Assembly: GCA_023213395.1 (NCBI GenBank)
Contig: CM041465.1
Coordinates: 200,887,741 to 200,951,740, forward strand
Length of the DNA: 64,000 nucleotides
Direction: 5' to 3'
Origin: Cycas panzhihuaensis
Taxonomy: Eukaryota > Cycadophyta
The translations under genes were made by a program, and so were the position numbers. This document shows positions 36,101 through 47,675 of the stretch, piece by piece (within the stretch, counting starts at the first letter, position 1; each line of letters begins with the position of its first letter). The notes beneath the pieces were generated by a model. That model saw nothing but the letters and a program-made list of their open reading frames with translations. It was not told the origin of the DNA and searched no databases.

Positions 36101-38217
36101 GTTTGAAAGGTTTTTTTTTTTTTTTTTTTATTGTTTTAAATTTTTGTATGATGAAGTACTAATCTACCTAAGTGGATTCTAATTTAGGATTCTAAGGAAA
36201 ATGGTCTCTAGGAAAGCTCTCAGTTGTTATCATGTCTAATGGCACTTGCCCACAAGTGGTAAACCAAGGACTCAATATACTAGTATGTGATCTCAAGGGC
36301 TTGATATATATTAGTATGTGGGCTACTAAGAAGGTCCTAAGACCCCACTGATTTGTTTCCCCACCTACGTTGATCCTATGCTGAACGACAGATCTAGTGG
36401 TGAGAACTTACTACCAAAGCACTCACCCTCTTAATAGTAAACCACAAGTAGTAAACTAAGGACCTAATATACTAGTACATGAGTTCAAGGGCTCAATATA
36501 CCTCAGTACGTAGGCTGCTAAGAAGGTCCTAAGACCTCTCTAATTTGTTTCCCACTTGCTCTAGTTTATGCTAAATGATAGATCTAGCTGTGAGAACTTA
36601 CTAACCAAGGCACTCACTCCCCTAGGTCTAGCCTGGTCTCCAAACTCCAAAAGATAGGGTCTCCTCCTCAGCTTACTATTAATTTCACCTTATAGCTAAT
36701 GATGTTTCTCATCCAATATAAGTAGACTAAGGGCATGTGCGTGGTGGTAACTTGAGGGGTCATAATTGTTCCCCTTGCAAGGCTAAAAATGGGGGTTCAA
36801 TTTAGGAGTTATATTTTTAATGTGAAAATTTAATTTTTTAAGTGAGTTTCTTACACATAAGAGGTTATTTTTAATATAATAAATGAAATGAAAAAGAAAT
36901 AAAGCAAATTGAAATGACAAGGGTAGGTTTAGAATGCTCTTGATAGGCCAAGCTTTAAGAGTTAACTTCTTCAACCTTCCAAGAGCAACACCTACACGAG
37001 ACATCACCAAGCACTTATTAGCCTTAAAAATTAGTATTGAATAGTTGAAAATAATAAGCCACAATATAATCTAGCAAAAAAACCTCAAGAAAATTGGAAA
37101 ACACCTTCAAATCTTGAAAAATAAAGCTCAAATGGCTCAAATATAATGGTCAACTTGAGTAGCTATTATCTCCTTCAAATCAACTCTAAGTCTATCACAA
37201 TTTGATTCTAAGCAATAAAGGTCTGAATTATCTTTATAGTTCTTTAAACAATTTGAAAAATGAACACACAGTTGAGGAGATATTACATGAGCAGTATAGG
37301 TACCTTTTTGTGCCAAAAAATCAACTGAAAATGGGGTTAAGCCCCCTTTGGATTAGCCCCTGATCACCTGTAAACCCCATGTGACCACCTATTGATATTA
37401 CTAGAGGGCTAACATATGTGAAATTTATTTAAAGGAGTTTATAACTTTTGCACAATCCAAAAGGATTAAATCCAATTCATTTAGGCTTGAAGTCCACCCT
37501 TTAGTCAAAGGAAAAAGGTTATGTGTAGTCTTAATATGATCAAATGGAGGGGCTAAAGTGGATATAAAGGTATTTTAAATCTAATTTAATGTAATTTCAC
37601 TAAAGTGATGAATCATAGGATTAAAAAAATTAAAATTTTTAATGTTTGAAGGTCACACAACATCAATGTGAGGTGCGTGAGCCCTATGGAGGATGTGTGA
37701 GCTTGACAACACCCCAAACGACCACCAAATGTCATGAAATTTTAGGGGGAGAGGTGCAAGACCCAGATGGAGCTAATAGAATATATGGGACTCAAAAATA
37801 TACTCTGTACAGGTTGTACGAAACTACTAAAGTTCCAAATCCTTTGTAGGCCCTACAATGAAGAATGGAGCCAAAAATAGCTTTAAAACTCTAGAAAGCT
37901 CCTCTGTCAGGCACCAAAAATGGGTACGAGGCTACTACAAACCCTAATAATGCTCCATCAAGTAAAAATCATCAATAATATGGTTGCATAAAGTAAAAAA
38001 CATGATTTTCCACATATTTTCTTTAATAAAACTGAGTAAAACCCCATATGGATGCAAATGAGCTTTGAAATCTGCTATGGGATGCTGAAATCTCTTACAA
38101 CCAACTATATATGAGCTTTAGCACTACATAAAATCTTAAATTTTCTATAAAACATGAAGAAAATAAAGTAAAATAAGCTTAAAATCACTAAAATACTCTA
38201 AAATTAGGCATGCTCTA
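36101..38217 (-). other. Copia A2 untranslated leader
   Basis: These 2.1 kb have no coding frame. A T19 run at 36111-36129 lies next to the gag start, and a ~190-base block is duplicated in tandem at 36251-36632. The block shared with other copia leaders is at about 37296-37396. Confidence 0.6.
36251..36632. repeat. Tandem duplication of ~192 bases in the A2 leader
   Basis: CACAAGTGGTAAACCAAGGA at 36251 recurs as CACAAGTAGTAAACTAAGGA at 36443. The two copies stay parallel through AAGGTCCTAAGACC and GAGAACTTACTA to about 36430 and 36632. A1 has a single copy at about 8640-8850. Confidence 0.8.
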
Positions 38218-38229
38218 GCTCTAATACCA
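38218..38229 (-). promoter_or_regulatory. Copia A2 primer-binding site
   Basis: GCTCTAATACCA is the reverse complement of TGGTATTAGAGC, one C-to-T from the initiator tRNA-Met type site, and abuts the 5' LTR. Confidence 0.87.
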
Positions 38230-38613
38230 TGAGAAAATAGCAAGATCTAAATACATATGCCCTAATTCAAGTATAATAATCAAAATATTAATAAATATTC
38301 AACAAATCAAGAAAATAAGTAAGACATATGGTCATGCAATGGTACGGGTGAATTCACCACACTGTAGGCTCTCTCTCAGGCAGAGCTTCTGTATTAATCA
38401 TAATTCAATGTGTAGTACAAAGGTGTAGGGTAATATTTATAGCCATCTACCAAGATTACAAAACATTGGGATAGGCTGACTTAACGACACTAGAGGTGGA
38501 TTTGACCTCACCACCCAATGTGCTTTAATTACATAAAAGGGTCCATTAATACCTTATAAACATGAATTTATATAAATGAGAAGAAATGGAGGAGATATTA
38601 CAATGTTTTAATA
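38230..38613 (-). repeat. Copia A2 5' LTR
   Basis: In plus orientation it starts TGAGAAAATAG and ends GTTTTAATA (CA to TA at the tip), followed by target duplicate GTTTC. Confidence 0.94.
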
Positions 38614-38618
38614 GTTTC

Positions 38619-39060
38619 TTCATTTGCTTCCATACTTTTTTTAACCTGGATACCTTATCTGATCATTCTGCTCATGTGCTAAATGATATACCTCTATTTT
38701 ATATTGAGATTATAAAGGATGATATCAATATTAAGCAAGTTATTATTGATGAGAGATAATTTATCAATGTAATCCCTCTTTGCCTTGTTCAAGATTTAGA
38801 AATGTTAGTTTTTGATCCATGTGAGTGGATTTTCCAGGGATACGATAAGAATCAAAAAGTGCCCTTAGGTTAAGTCACTCTTCCTCTTATTTTGGAAGAA
38901 AAGATAGTCCTTACTGAGTTAACTATCATTGATCTTAACTTGGAGTACAATATCCTTTTTGATATACCATGGATTACCCAAATGTTTGTGGTTTGTTTCT
39001 CCCCCTTTAGTAAACTCAGGTTCATCCACGAGGGATAATTAAAAAATATAAAGTGAAAAC
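38619..39060 (+). pseudogene. pol: Tat element protease (decayed)
   Basis: The gypsy-type aspartic protease is recognisable as KQVIIDER*FINVIPLCLVQ near 38735-38795. The family has an Asp-Gly/Ser-Gly motif followed by a hydrophobic Asn-Val-Leu-Pro-Leu stretch. The first Asp remains, but the following residues are changed and a stop follows. A second conserved part, TIIDLNLEYNILF, is near 38925. It processes Gag-Pol in active elements. Confidence 0.68.
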
Positions 39061-40045
39061 TAAAACCAATTAAATAGTTAGACCCTCTTATTGAGATCCT
39101 TGCTGAACCTAGTGAATCATCAAACTCTTTAAAGTACTTCTTTCAATCACTTGGTCTAGGTCAATACTTTGCCATCGAAGCTCCTTCTACTCATCCAGAA
39201 GTAAAGGATATGGATTTGGTCAAGATTATTCCTTGTTCATTAGGTTACTTATCTATTCCTTCCATTACAAATCTTTTATCAAGTTCTCATTCAACTTTAG
39301 TCTCACATGATTTGCATGTTGATGCTTTGTCTCTCTTATCTCAATCTCCTCTCTTTACTATATGGTTGAATAGACATGGGAAGAAGATGTTGTTACATCG
39401 ACACCTAGACTTAGAATCAAGTGATGAGGGTATAGATGTACTTCATATACTGTAAAATAATCAAAATACCTCCATTAGAACACAAGAAGTGAATTTGGTC
39501 TTTATTATTTCTTTTTCTCCCCATCTTCCTATGGATCCTTCCCCATCATCTCTCATCCTAATATCTTTATTTGATCAAGAACGTCATTTGTATCATAGAG
39601 AATTTAATCAAATCTTTTCTTTGACTTGGGAGTTTGTTGATAAGCCTATTTTATTCTCTCATGTTTCTTCAATCATTGAGTTTGTTCCTACTTATCTAAA
39701 TGTTTTGGTTGATTCTTCTTTAGGTTTTAGGCTGCCTTCTTTGTCTACTAATTTACCGAGAAATCTCCTTCTCATCACTCTCTTCCATATTAATCATTTT
39801 GAGAATGATGAGGTGGTTTTAGAGCATCTAGCAAGGTCATCTCTTAGTCTTCCTGATAGACATTATAGGTTGGGCTTTTCTAAATCAATACTACTTTTAG
39901 TTATTCCCAATCTTAAGAGTCAATTTTTATAATAGACCTTACCCCTCCCCACTTTGAAGAGGTAAATGCAATGCTTATGGAGTAGAATATTGACATAGAC
40001 TTAGAGATGGGGTATACCCCTTAGATTATTAAATTAGGAGTTAGT
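39061..40045 (+). pseudogene. Tat element linker between protease and RT
   Basis: Two open stretches, 39210-39455 and 39489-39932 (147 codons), lie between protease and RT. They are Ser- and Leu-rich with aromatic residues and show no domain I recognise. Long variable linkers here are common in Tat-type elements, and Ogre has an intron between protease and RT. Whether this one is translated or spliced out cannot be told from the sequence. Confidence 0.45.
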
Positions 40046-41310
40046 TGTACTCCCTAAGAGATCACTCAGTTTAAGGATCTCTTTCACAAATTTCACTCAG
40101 TCTTCACTTGGGATTATAAAGATATGTATGGCCTTAATCCCTAAGTTGTTGAGTATAATATCATGGTCACTCCTAGCATAAATATAAATGGAAAAAATAA
40201 CACCTTGTCCATTCACATCTCTCTCTTGCTATTAAACAAGAGGTAGAGAAGTTACTTGGAGCATGATTTATTAAGAGTATCGATTACTCTCAATGGGTCT
40301 TTAATATAGTTCCAATCATAAAATTCAGATTTGTATTGATTTTTGAGATATTAATGAGGTGTGCCCTAAAGATAAATTTTCTTTCCCTTTTCTTGATTAG
40401 ATTTGGAACTAGACCACTAATTTTGAGGCGATACCTCTTATGGATGGCTTCTTAGGTTGTAATCAAATTTCCATATCGCCTCAGGTTCATCACAAGACTA
40501 CTTTCACTACTCCTTAGGGTAGTTTTATATATAAAGTCATGCCTTTTGGTTTAGAAAATACTGGTGTAACTTATCAAAGAGAAATGGTCTATATTTTTCA
40601 TTATTTAATTGGTAATATCATTTCTATATACTTAGATAGTATGCTTGTTCTTTCTTGTAGAAGATGGGGTCATGCTCATGACCTTAGAATAATCTTTAAA
40701 AGATGTAGGTTGTATCACTTCTATCTTAATCCATCTTAGTTTGTTTTTACCATGACCTTAAGAAGGATATTAGGAAACATCATTTCCTATGATGGGATTA
40801 GGATTGATCCCAATAAGATAAGGGAAATTGTTGGCATGCCCCCTTCTAAAAGTTAAAAGTAGATTAAATATTTTCTAGGTAGACTTAGTTTCATGAGACA
40901 TTTCATTACTAATTTTACTTTAGATGCTAAGCCTATCATAAATCTTTTAAAGAAATATATTAAGCTATAATGGACTCCTCTAGTTCAAGAGTCATTTGAT
41001 AAGTTGGAGTAAGCTTTAGTTTCAGCACTTGTGCTTGCTCCCATAAGATTCGATAAACCTTTCATCCTATATAGTTCTTCTACAGAGGAATCATTAGCAA
41101 GAATATTGGTACAAGAGGATGAATTTGATAAAGAATGAGTTATTTACTTTATTAGTAGGACCCTACTGGCTACTAATTTCATTATCTCTTTCTTGAAAAA
41201 GAGTTTCTTACTTTAATTTTTACTACTAAGAAGTTATGCCACTATCTTCTTAGGAATAAGGTCTATCTTATTGTTCAATCAGACCCTGTCAGATATTTAC
41301 TTTCCAAATC
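40046..41310 (+). pseudogene. pol: Tat element reverse transcriptase and RNase H (decayed)
   Basis: The RT begins near FHKFHSVFTWDYKDMYGLNP (40087-40140). The conserved block MPFGLENTGVTYQREM starts at 40539 and leads to the catalytic box, read here as YLDS in place of YLDD. The thumb and gypsy RNase H follow, with FDKPFILYSSSTEESLARIL near 41050-41110 and YLLSKSNLTR near 41285. Several stops and at least two frameshifts separate the motifs. This domain order and the MPFGL..A..TYQR motif assign it to Ty3/gypsy. Confidence 0.85.
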
Positions 41311-41599
41311 TAATCTCACTAGATGATCAGGAAAATGGTCCTTGTTGCTTTAAGAGTTCGATATTCAAGTTATTAATAGAAAGTCTAAAAAAGGCATGGT
41401 CATTGCAAAGATCATGGTTGATGCTCCTCTCCCCAATCTTTCCAAATAACCTATTAATGATTCCCTTGTAGATGAATATGTGTTCCATATCTAAGTTGTC
41501 CCTTCTGATGATTTATGGTATGGAGATATTAGAGAATACCTTTACAATCAATTCTTCCATTCTCTTTCTACATCGAAGAAGAGAAGATAAATTTGAGCT

Positions 41600-42775
41600 A
41601 TTGTTAGGTAATATCTTTTACTTAATGATGTGCTTTATAAATGTTCTTTTGATGGAATTTTGTTGAGATGTCTTTCTCCTGATGAAATGCTTACAGCCTT
41701 AATAGAATCCCATGAAGGGATATGCAATGGACATTTTGGTGGTCAATCAATGGCCTGACACATTCTTCATATGGGCTATTATTGGCCCATCTTATTTAAA
41801 GATGTTCATTCTTATGTGTAGAAATGCCAAAAATGTCAATCTCATACAACCTTGATACATAAGCTTGCACAAGAAATGAAGTCAATTATTTCACCTTGGC
41901 CTTTTTCCCAATGGGATTTTAATCTCATTGGTCAGATCTTTCTAGCATCATCTAGTTGGCATAAGTTCATAAAAACTATAATTAAATACTTTACAAAATG
42001 GAGTGAAGCTATCCCATTAGTCACCACTACTGGAAAGATTATTGCTACATTTATCTTTCAGCATATTATTTATAGATTTAGGGTACCAAATGTTATTGTT
42101 ACTAATAAAGGAACTTCATTTTGTAATCCCTAAATTAGTGAACTATGTAACAAATTCCATATCACTCATAGACTTTATGCCCCTTATCACCCTCAGGCAA
42201 ATGGCTAAGTTAAAGTCTTTAACAAAATTTTGGCTAAAATTTTAGCTTAAGACGGTTACCACATTCCATAGAGATTGGCACATTCAGTTATTTCCAGTAT
42301 TATGTGCTTATAGAACCTCTATTAGGAATTCCTCAAGCATGATACTATTCTCTCTTATTTATGGTGTTAAGGCCATCCTCCCATTATAAGTTAAGATCCC
42401 CTCCTTGTGTGTCTCATTGAAAGAATTTATCGATGAAGAGTTCCAAAGAGAGGTGCTTCTCTTAGAACTAGAAAAATTAGATGAGACTCATTTACAAACT
42501 CTACAAAATAATATGGCATCTAAGGCTAGAGTCCAGGCTGCTCACAATAGGTAGCTTAGGCCCAAGAAGTTTAGCATTGGCAATAGAGTATTAAAATTAG
42601 AATATCTTCATGATAGGCAACATAAGTTTTCTCATAAGTGAACTGGTCCCTATATAGTAATTAAAGATTTGAATAATGGGGCTTATTGAATCTTAATAAT
42701 GGAGGGTCTAGAATTTAAAAATCCTGTGAATTCTTAATATCTGATAAAGTTCTATGCTTAGAAACACACATCCTT
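41600..42775 (+). pseudogene. pol: Tat element integrase (decayed)
   Basis: The zinc-binding part is present at about 41705-41850, with His in SHEGICNGHFGG and the Cys pair in KCQKCQ. The core (41852-42250) keeps the first Asp in WDFNLIGQI. The second Asp reads Asn (TNKGTSF) and the Glu reads Lys (QANG*VKVFNK), so two of three catalytic residues are lost by G-to-A changes. The C-terminal region ends with FSHK*TGPYIVIKD near 42630-42670, the usual end of gypsy integrases. Frameshifts are present after 42130. Confidence 0.86.
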
Positions 42776-43786
42776 ACCTCTATAATGAGGATAAACTATG
42801 ACTTTGAATCCTTCTTCTTTCCTAATGAGCTAAAACTATGGGTAATTCTTTTCTTTAGTATTTTCTTGCCTTCATGTGAGTTATGTTTTACTTTCATTAA
42901 AAGTCCTACTCATGTTCATCATTTTCTCTTTCTTGTATTTATGTTGATTGTGGGTGCTCTATTATGAGGTTTTGTTCATTCTCTCATTTGAGTTCTACAC
43001 TCAGGGAAGAATTTGGGTCCCTAGCTTTATCACTTATTTTCATCCTTGAAAGAGAGACATTTCTATTAACTTCAGATACTTTGCCATTGGTTAAGATCAT
43101 ACTTCCATTTATTAGTCCTATATCTTGAGGATTCCATCTTGGTCATATATCAGTTATTGTTTTCTTTTGATTTCTTTTATTATCCTTAGTTCACTCTATC
43201 TATCTTTTGAAGTGAATACTCATTCTGCTACCTTCTCTTTATATTTCGAGATACCGTGATTTTGATCTCCTTTTTTTCCCACAATTTAATCCTTAAAGAG
43301 ATTGGTCTCTTTCATCTTATATTTTGTTAAAAAAGATAAATCCTTATTGTGTTGAGTAAGAGAACTTCATAATTAGATGATTATGACTCCCTTCTTATGA
43401 AAAAAAGTAATAATAAAAAAAAAGAAAAGTAAAGAAAGAAAAAAGAAGAAGAAGAAAGAAGTAATTGTTATTATCCTCTTATAATCTAGGGCAAGTTGCA
43501 TGATGACTTTGTCCCTACCCATCCATCTATAGGTTGGGTTTATTTGGATGAGTCATTCAGGATTTTCAGATCTGGTTGTTTGGGTCCATTGTGGCCTTGG
43601 TTACAATCGAATCCTACTTAGCACCTTTTGTTCTTATCGATCATGATCATTTTAATTATGATTCATCTTTTTCTTCAACATGGTCATAATTAATTCCATT
43701 TATTACCATCTCTTTATTGATTAATTCTTATACCTTCCTTTGTTGATCACAATGCCTCCAAATTTTGGTCCTATTTTCCTATAACA
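42776..43786 (+). other. Spacer between integrase and the extra RNase H
   Basis: This T-rich sequence has no gene. The open frame at 42785-42967 is hydrophobic low-complexity and has no family resemblance. A purine-only stretch lies at about 43400-43465. Confidence 0.5.
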
Positions 43787-44190
43787 TTAAGTATATTCAT
43801 TGATGGAGGTAGTAGAGGTAACCCAAAACTGTCTGCTTTTGCTTGGGTGATTTATGACCAATTAGGAAGTCCTTTCCTCTTTACTAGATCATTTATACCT
43901 AGAGCAACTAATAATGAAACTGGGTATTTTGCCATTATAGGAGCCTTATCTAATATCTCTCACTTTTACTTTAGACCCATCATTCTATATTCTGACTCTT
44001 AGGTTGTAGTCTATCAATTAGTTGGGATATATCAGGTGCATTCGCCACTACTCCTTCTCTTTCATCATCATACTTCATCATTGTTATCACTATTTTCATT
44101 AGTTACCATCTAGTATATCTCTTGTTCCCTTAATGTTGAAGCTAATGCTCTTGTTTCCTCTATCTTGGATTATTACTTTTATTGACTTTT
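43787..44190 (+). pseudogene. Additional RNase HI-like domain of the Tat element
   Basis: The frame reads SIFIDGGSRGNPKLSAFAWV, then RATNNETGYFAIIGAL, then LYSDS*VVVYQLVG and, past a frameshift near 44045, NVEANALVS. These are the four RNase HI motifs: the Asp in IDGG, the Glu in NNE, the Asp in YSDS, and a C-terminal [N/D]-x-x-A-[D/N]-A region. It differs from the gypsy RNase H at 40960-41300. A second, archaeal/plant-type RNase H is the known mark of Tat elements. It lies about 1 kb downstream of integrase. One stop (at an expected Gln) and a frameshift break it. Confidence 0.85.
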
Positions 44191-45615
44191 ATTTTTTTAC
44201 CTAGGGGCATACCACTCTAAAATGAGTACAAACTACCACTCTGGAATGAGCATAAACTACCACTCCATAAAGAGTATAAACTATTGGTTTTGGAAGATAA
44301 AGGTTTAAGTGACATGAGGGTTAAGACGATAGATTGAAGAGTGAAATGAAGTTTCTGAAAGGGATAAACCCATGTGGGAATCTTCAGATGTGGAGGATCT
44401 TACCAGGGGATGAGATCCTAAAAGCCTTTTGTCTTTGGAAGGATCCAATAAGGAATCTAGTATACTCACACAACCAATTATTTATTAAGTAAAATTAGTC
44501 TTTCATTTGGTAAACAACATATTTTCTTCATGATATATTATATGAATGTGGGCTTTATTCTATATTTATATAATCTGTCAAGAGTATAATGTGGATTATG
44601 TGAGCATTTTCTTTTGAGACACTTATATTATTCCATCTTCTACTTTTATAAACCCATTACCATTTGTTTCAGATGGTTTTATGTTTACAGAAATAGAATA
44701 AGTAAGCCTTTCATTTACTTCCTTCTGTCTTTTATTTATTTTCTATCTTTCATTACTTCTTGTAATCTTTTTCTTCTCTAAACCACCTCACTCTAGAATG
44801 AGTATAAACTACCATGTATATACTAAGATAAAAATCCAAAAAAAAAATAGAAAGCTACAAAAGAGAAAAAAAGGAAAAGAAAAGACACATTAAAATTACT
44901 ATATGTTTCTATGGATTATCATACTGATGAATGTATCTCATGCTTAACTTAAAAAAGGAAAATAAGGGGGAAAAGTTTGAGTCAATCATCCATTACACAA
45001 GTTTTGAAGAAAAGCAATCTATATATATATATATACAAAAATATATATATAGTACATCTATCACTCATGTGACTCATGATACAATAGCTAAGGCTCATAA
45101 AATGTCTCATAGATCATTCTCCTATCTCTCTATATATACAAAATACATTCACCTCTATGAGCCCTAATGAGATCCCTATTGTACTCCTAGCTCTACTCTC
45201 TTACCTCTACCTAATGTCTAGTTATATGTAGACTCTTTACGAGGTGGAAGGTGTCATCCTTATTGTATGATAATACTCCAATGCCATCCTATATAGATGG
45301 AATCTCTTATCCTTGGCCACTCTAAGATCTAACTCTTGTGCTTTCATCTCTGCTCTCACATCTATGTACATATCTCAAGCTTGAAGTGTATAGTTGAAGT
45401 GGCTAATGCGATGTCCTAGTAGGGTATGATCTACTATGTTCCATGCTAGAGCCTCTTCTGATGTAGGAACATAGGGGAATGTCAGATCTAGTGTCCTCAT
45501 CACGTCTCCCAGAGTCATGATCTCATCATCTATCTAATGAAAACATATAAATCATGATCAATTTACTGAAAATAAAATCATGATTAAAAGGAAATATAAT
45601 TTAATATAAGAGAAA
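44191..45615 (+). other. Tat 3' region, proximal part
   Basis: No sense-strand gene is seen. It contains three 24-base tandem units at 44211-44282 with a further unit at about 44787-44810, an A-rich run at 44830-44890, and TA-rich microsatellite sequence at 45018-45052. Confidence 0.55.
44211..44282 (+). repeat. 24-base tandem repeat, three units
   Basis: The units ACCACTCTAAAATGAGTACA.., ACCACTCTGGAATGAGCATA.. and ACCACTCCATAAAGAGTATA.. each end AAACT and are spaced exactly 24 bases. A fourth related unit lies at about 44787-44810 (CTCACTCTAGAATGAGTATA..). Confidence 0.8.
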
Positions 45616-46929
45616 TCAATTTACTATTATACATGATGGCTCGCCTCCTCCTACTAGCTCTACTTCCATATCCTCACCTACCTGTGGCACTCCCTCTCTC
45701 TAGGGCTCTTGGGGAGCCTCCTAGGGAGGCTCTCCCTCTCTCTAGGGCTCTTGGGGAGCCTCCTAGGGAGGCTCTCCCTCTCCTATTATCCTCCCTCCTC
45801 TACCCTACTCCTCTGTTGAGCCTAGCTCCATGCTTTGTATGGAGCCTCCTCTACCTCCATCTAATGCTCTACCTACTCTCTTAAGTACCTATCCACTCCC
45901 CTTCACTCTTATGTTGGTCAATGCATGTCCTCCTCTTCCTTAACCTACCTCACCATCATCTACATCATCTCTCCTAACTCTACGTCCTCTCTCTCTCCTC
46001 CTACCTCTAACTTGACTAGTGATAGGTGCCTCACCTACTGCCTCTCTCTCCACAACACCCATCTCGTCATCACTCCATATTGGCAACCCTGCATATGCAT
46101 CCTCTACTAGTTATCTTCTAGTCATCCTACTAAGTAGAGGATTATGTATACTCTTGGCTATGATGGCTACCCTGTTATGGATCTTAGCTCTCATATGTCA
46201 CCTGTTCATCGTTGGATCCATGATAATTAGCTCTCCTAGTGCTCCTCCTAAACTCATCAAGGGAACATGGTCATATATCTAGCATATTAAGATGGAGCTA
46301 TAAGAATATCCTCCTCTTCCTAACCTCTCAATCCTTGATAATTGAAGGCACATGCTATCCACTATGTACTACCCCCTATTTATCTTAATCCCCTGCTCAC
46401 ACCTCCTCACTACTCTTGTCCACTAAGTTGAAACTCCTATGAAATTTTGAGTTCTAATTATCCTATATATTATAATCATAGCTATGATCCTCTACACGAT
46501 AGGAATACCTCCTACTATCCATATGGCTTATACAAATACACCATGAAGGTTAATTTGTTCTATAAAACTCATCAGGTACTAACTACATGCCATCTGATAC
46601 TCCTCGTCCATCACCCTGTTGAGTCTCACCCTCTCACCATGCTAGCTAACTCTTAGAATCCTCCCCACATCTCTCAAAGTGAACTGTATCTCTCTGTTAG
46701 CCTGCACTCTAAATATGGTATGCCCTAGAATCCAATAGCTAATGAGGTTATATAATATTTTATGTTCCGTCACTAGCTGTGTCGATCCACTCACTTGAGA
46801 AAGCCTGTAGGCCTTCAAAGTGGCCCATCCTACCTCATTCAACTAGCTAACTAGCTCCCCAATGGCTAGTCCTTTATTTTATCCTATCTCTACCCTCTCC
46901 AGAACTTACATCACATCATAAAAGATCAT
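45616..46929 (-). pseudogene. Decayed antisense reading frame in the Tat 3' region
   Basis: One minus-strand frame can be followed for about 438 codons, from an ATG (46927-46929) to a TGA (45616-45618), without any indel being needed. About 19 stops interrupt it, nearly all TAG or TAA, as expected from decayed Gln and Trp codons. Its clearest part is open for 66 codons (46642-46842) and contains YRLSQVSGSTQLVTEHKIL and LRDVGRILRVS. Toward the C terminus it becomes Arg-rich (VRGRRRERGRRVRRDD, possibly nuclear) and then Gly/Glu/Pro-rich, with a 14-codon unit repeated twice in frame. Antisense genes in the long 3' region are known for some Tat elements, such as gene23 of maize Grande. I cannot show homology to it. 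In strongly purine-biased DNA, a chance frame remains possible. Confidence 0.45.
45692..45775. repeat. Perfect 42-base tandem duplication
   Basis: The 42-base unit starting CCCTCTCTCTAGGGCTCTTG occurs twice with no difference, followed by the start of a third. Its length is 14 codons, so the antisense frame is preserved, and both copies carry the same in-frame stops. Confidence 0.9.
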
Positions 46930-47675
46930 ATCAATACTTTGTTTTTATATTTTAAAATTTTAATTTTCAAAATTTTCTTTAAAATTTTTAAAAGTATGAC
47001 CATGTAACCAAAAATGTGACTTCATAGTAAAAAATACAATTTCACCATAAAAAAATATAATTTCTTTTAATTGTTATGAATTATAAAACTACATTTTTTA
47101 TTGTGTTATTATGTTTTTCATTAGTTTATCACATTTTTAGTATAGTGCCCATATTTTTTGCACTGTATCATCGCATTTTTGAAGAAGAAATCCAAAAAAT
47201 AAAAAAGAGTAATAACCTCAACTTATCGGATACCTAGCTCCCTAATCTAATTTGTTGTCACTAATCTCCTAAAACTAGTTCTTTGTCAGACTAAGCTCTT
47301 AATGGTCCTAAAAACAAGAGAAAAAAGCCTCTGACTAGCTCATTTCTCCATCTCCCTCCCATAAAAACAAAACTTTATTTTCATCCTTTTTCTTAATAAA
47401 GGAAGAGGGCCTTTCTTTTTTTCCTGAGGAAATTTTTTCTCCAACATCCATTAAGCCTACCAAACTAAATTTTGCTTCTTTTCAATTGCTATTATTGTGT
47501 GAAATCACTTTGAGATGCTAAAATCATTTGTCTTCCCTTTGATAGACTTAATCATTTTTTTTAGGATGCATTTTCTTTTCGTGGAGATTTTTTGGAGAGC
47601 TAATTAATTACTTTATATTTGCTCTTTCTTCATATGGATCTTTATATTGGTCTCCAAGATTGCTTCAAACCCTTT
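46930..47675 (+). other. Tat 3' region, AT-rich spacer
   Basis: It contains A- and T-rich runs with no gene and leads into the tandem array at 47676. Confidence 0.5.

Larger units (their letters stand above)
31060..38613 (-). mobile_element. Ty1/copia element A2
   Basis: This is a 7,554-base minus-strand copy of the A1 family. LTRs of 382 and 384 bases bound it, and GTTTC is duplicated at 31055-31059 and 38614-38618. It has a long leader, gag, protease, integrase, RT and RNase H. It is less damaged than A1: RT has 175 open codons and keeps YVDD. Confidence 0.94.

Noticed and set aside
42785-42967. Open frame after integrase as a possible env-like or accessory gene
   Set aside because: It is short and hydrophobic, with no clear signal peptide plus transmembrane layout. 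It starts within the run-out of integrase.
45633-46656. Several plus-strand open frames of 60-90 codons
   Set aside because: They are shadows of pyrimidine-rich DNA on the strand opposite to the decayed antisense frame. They are Ser/Leu/Pro-rich, with no recognisable domain.
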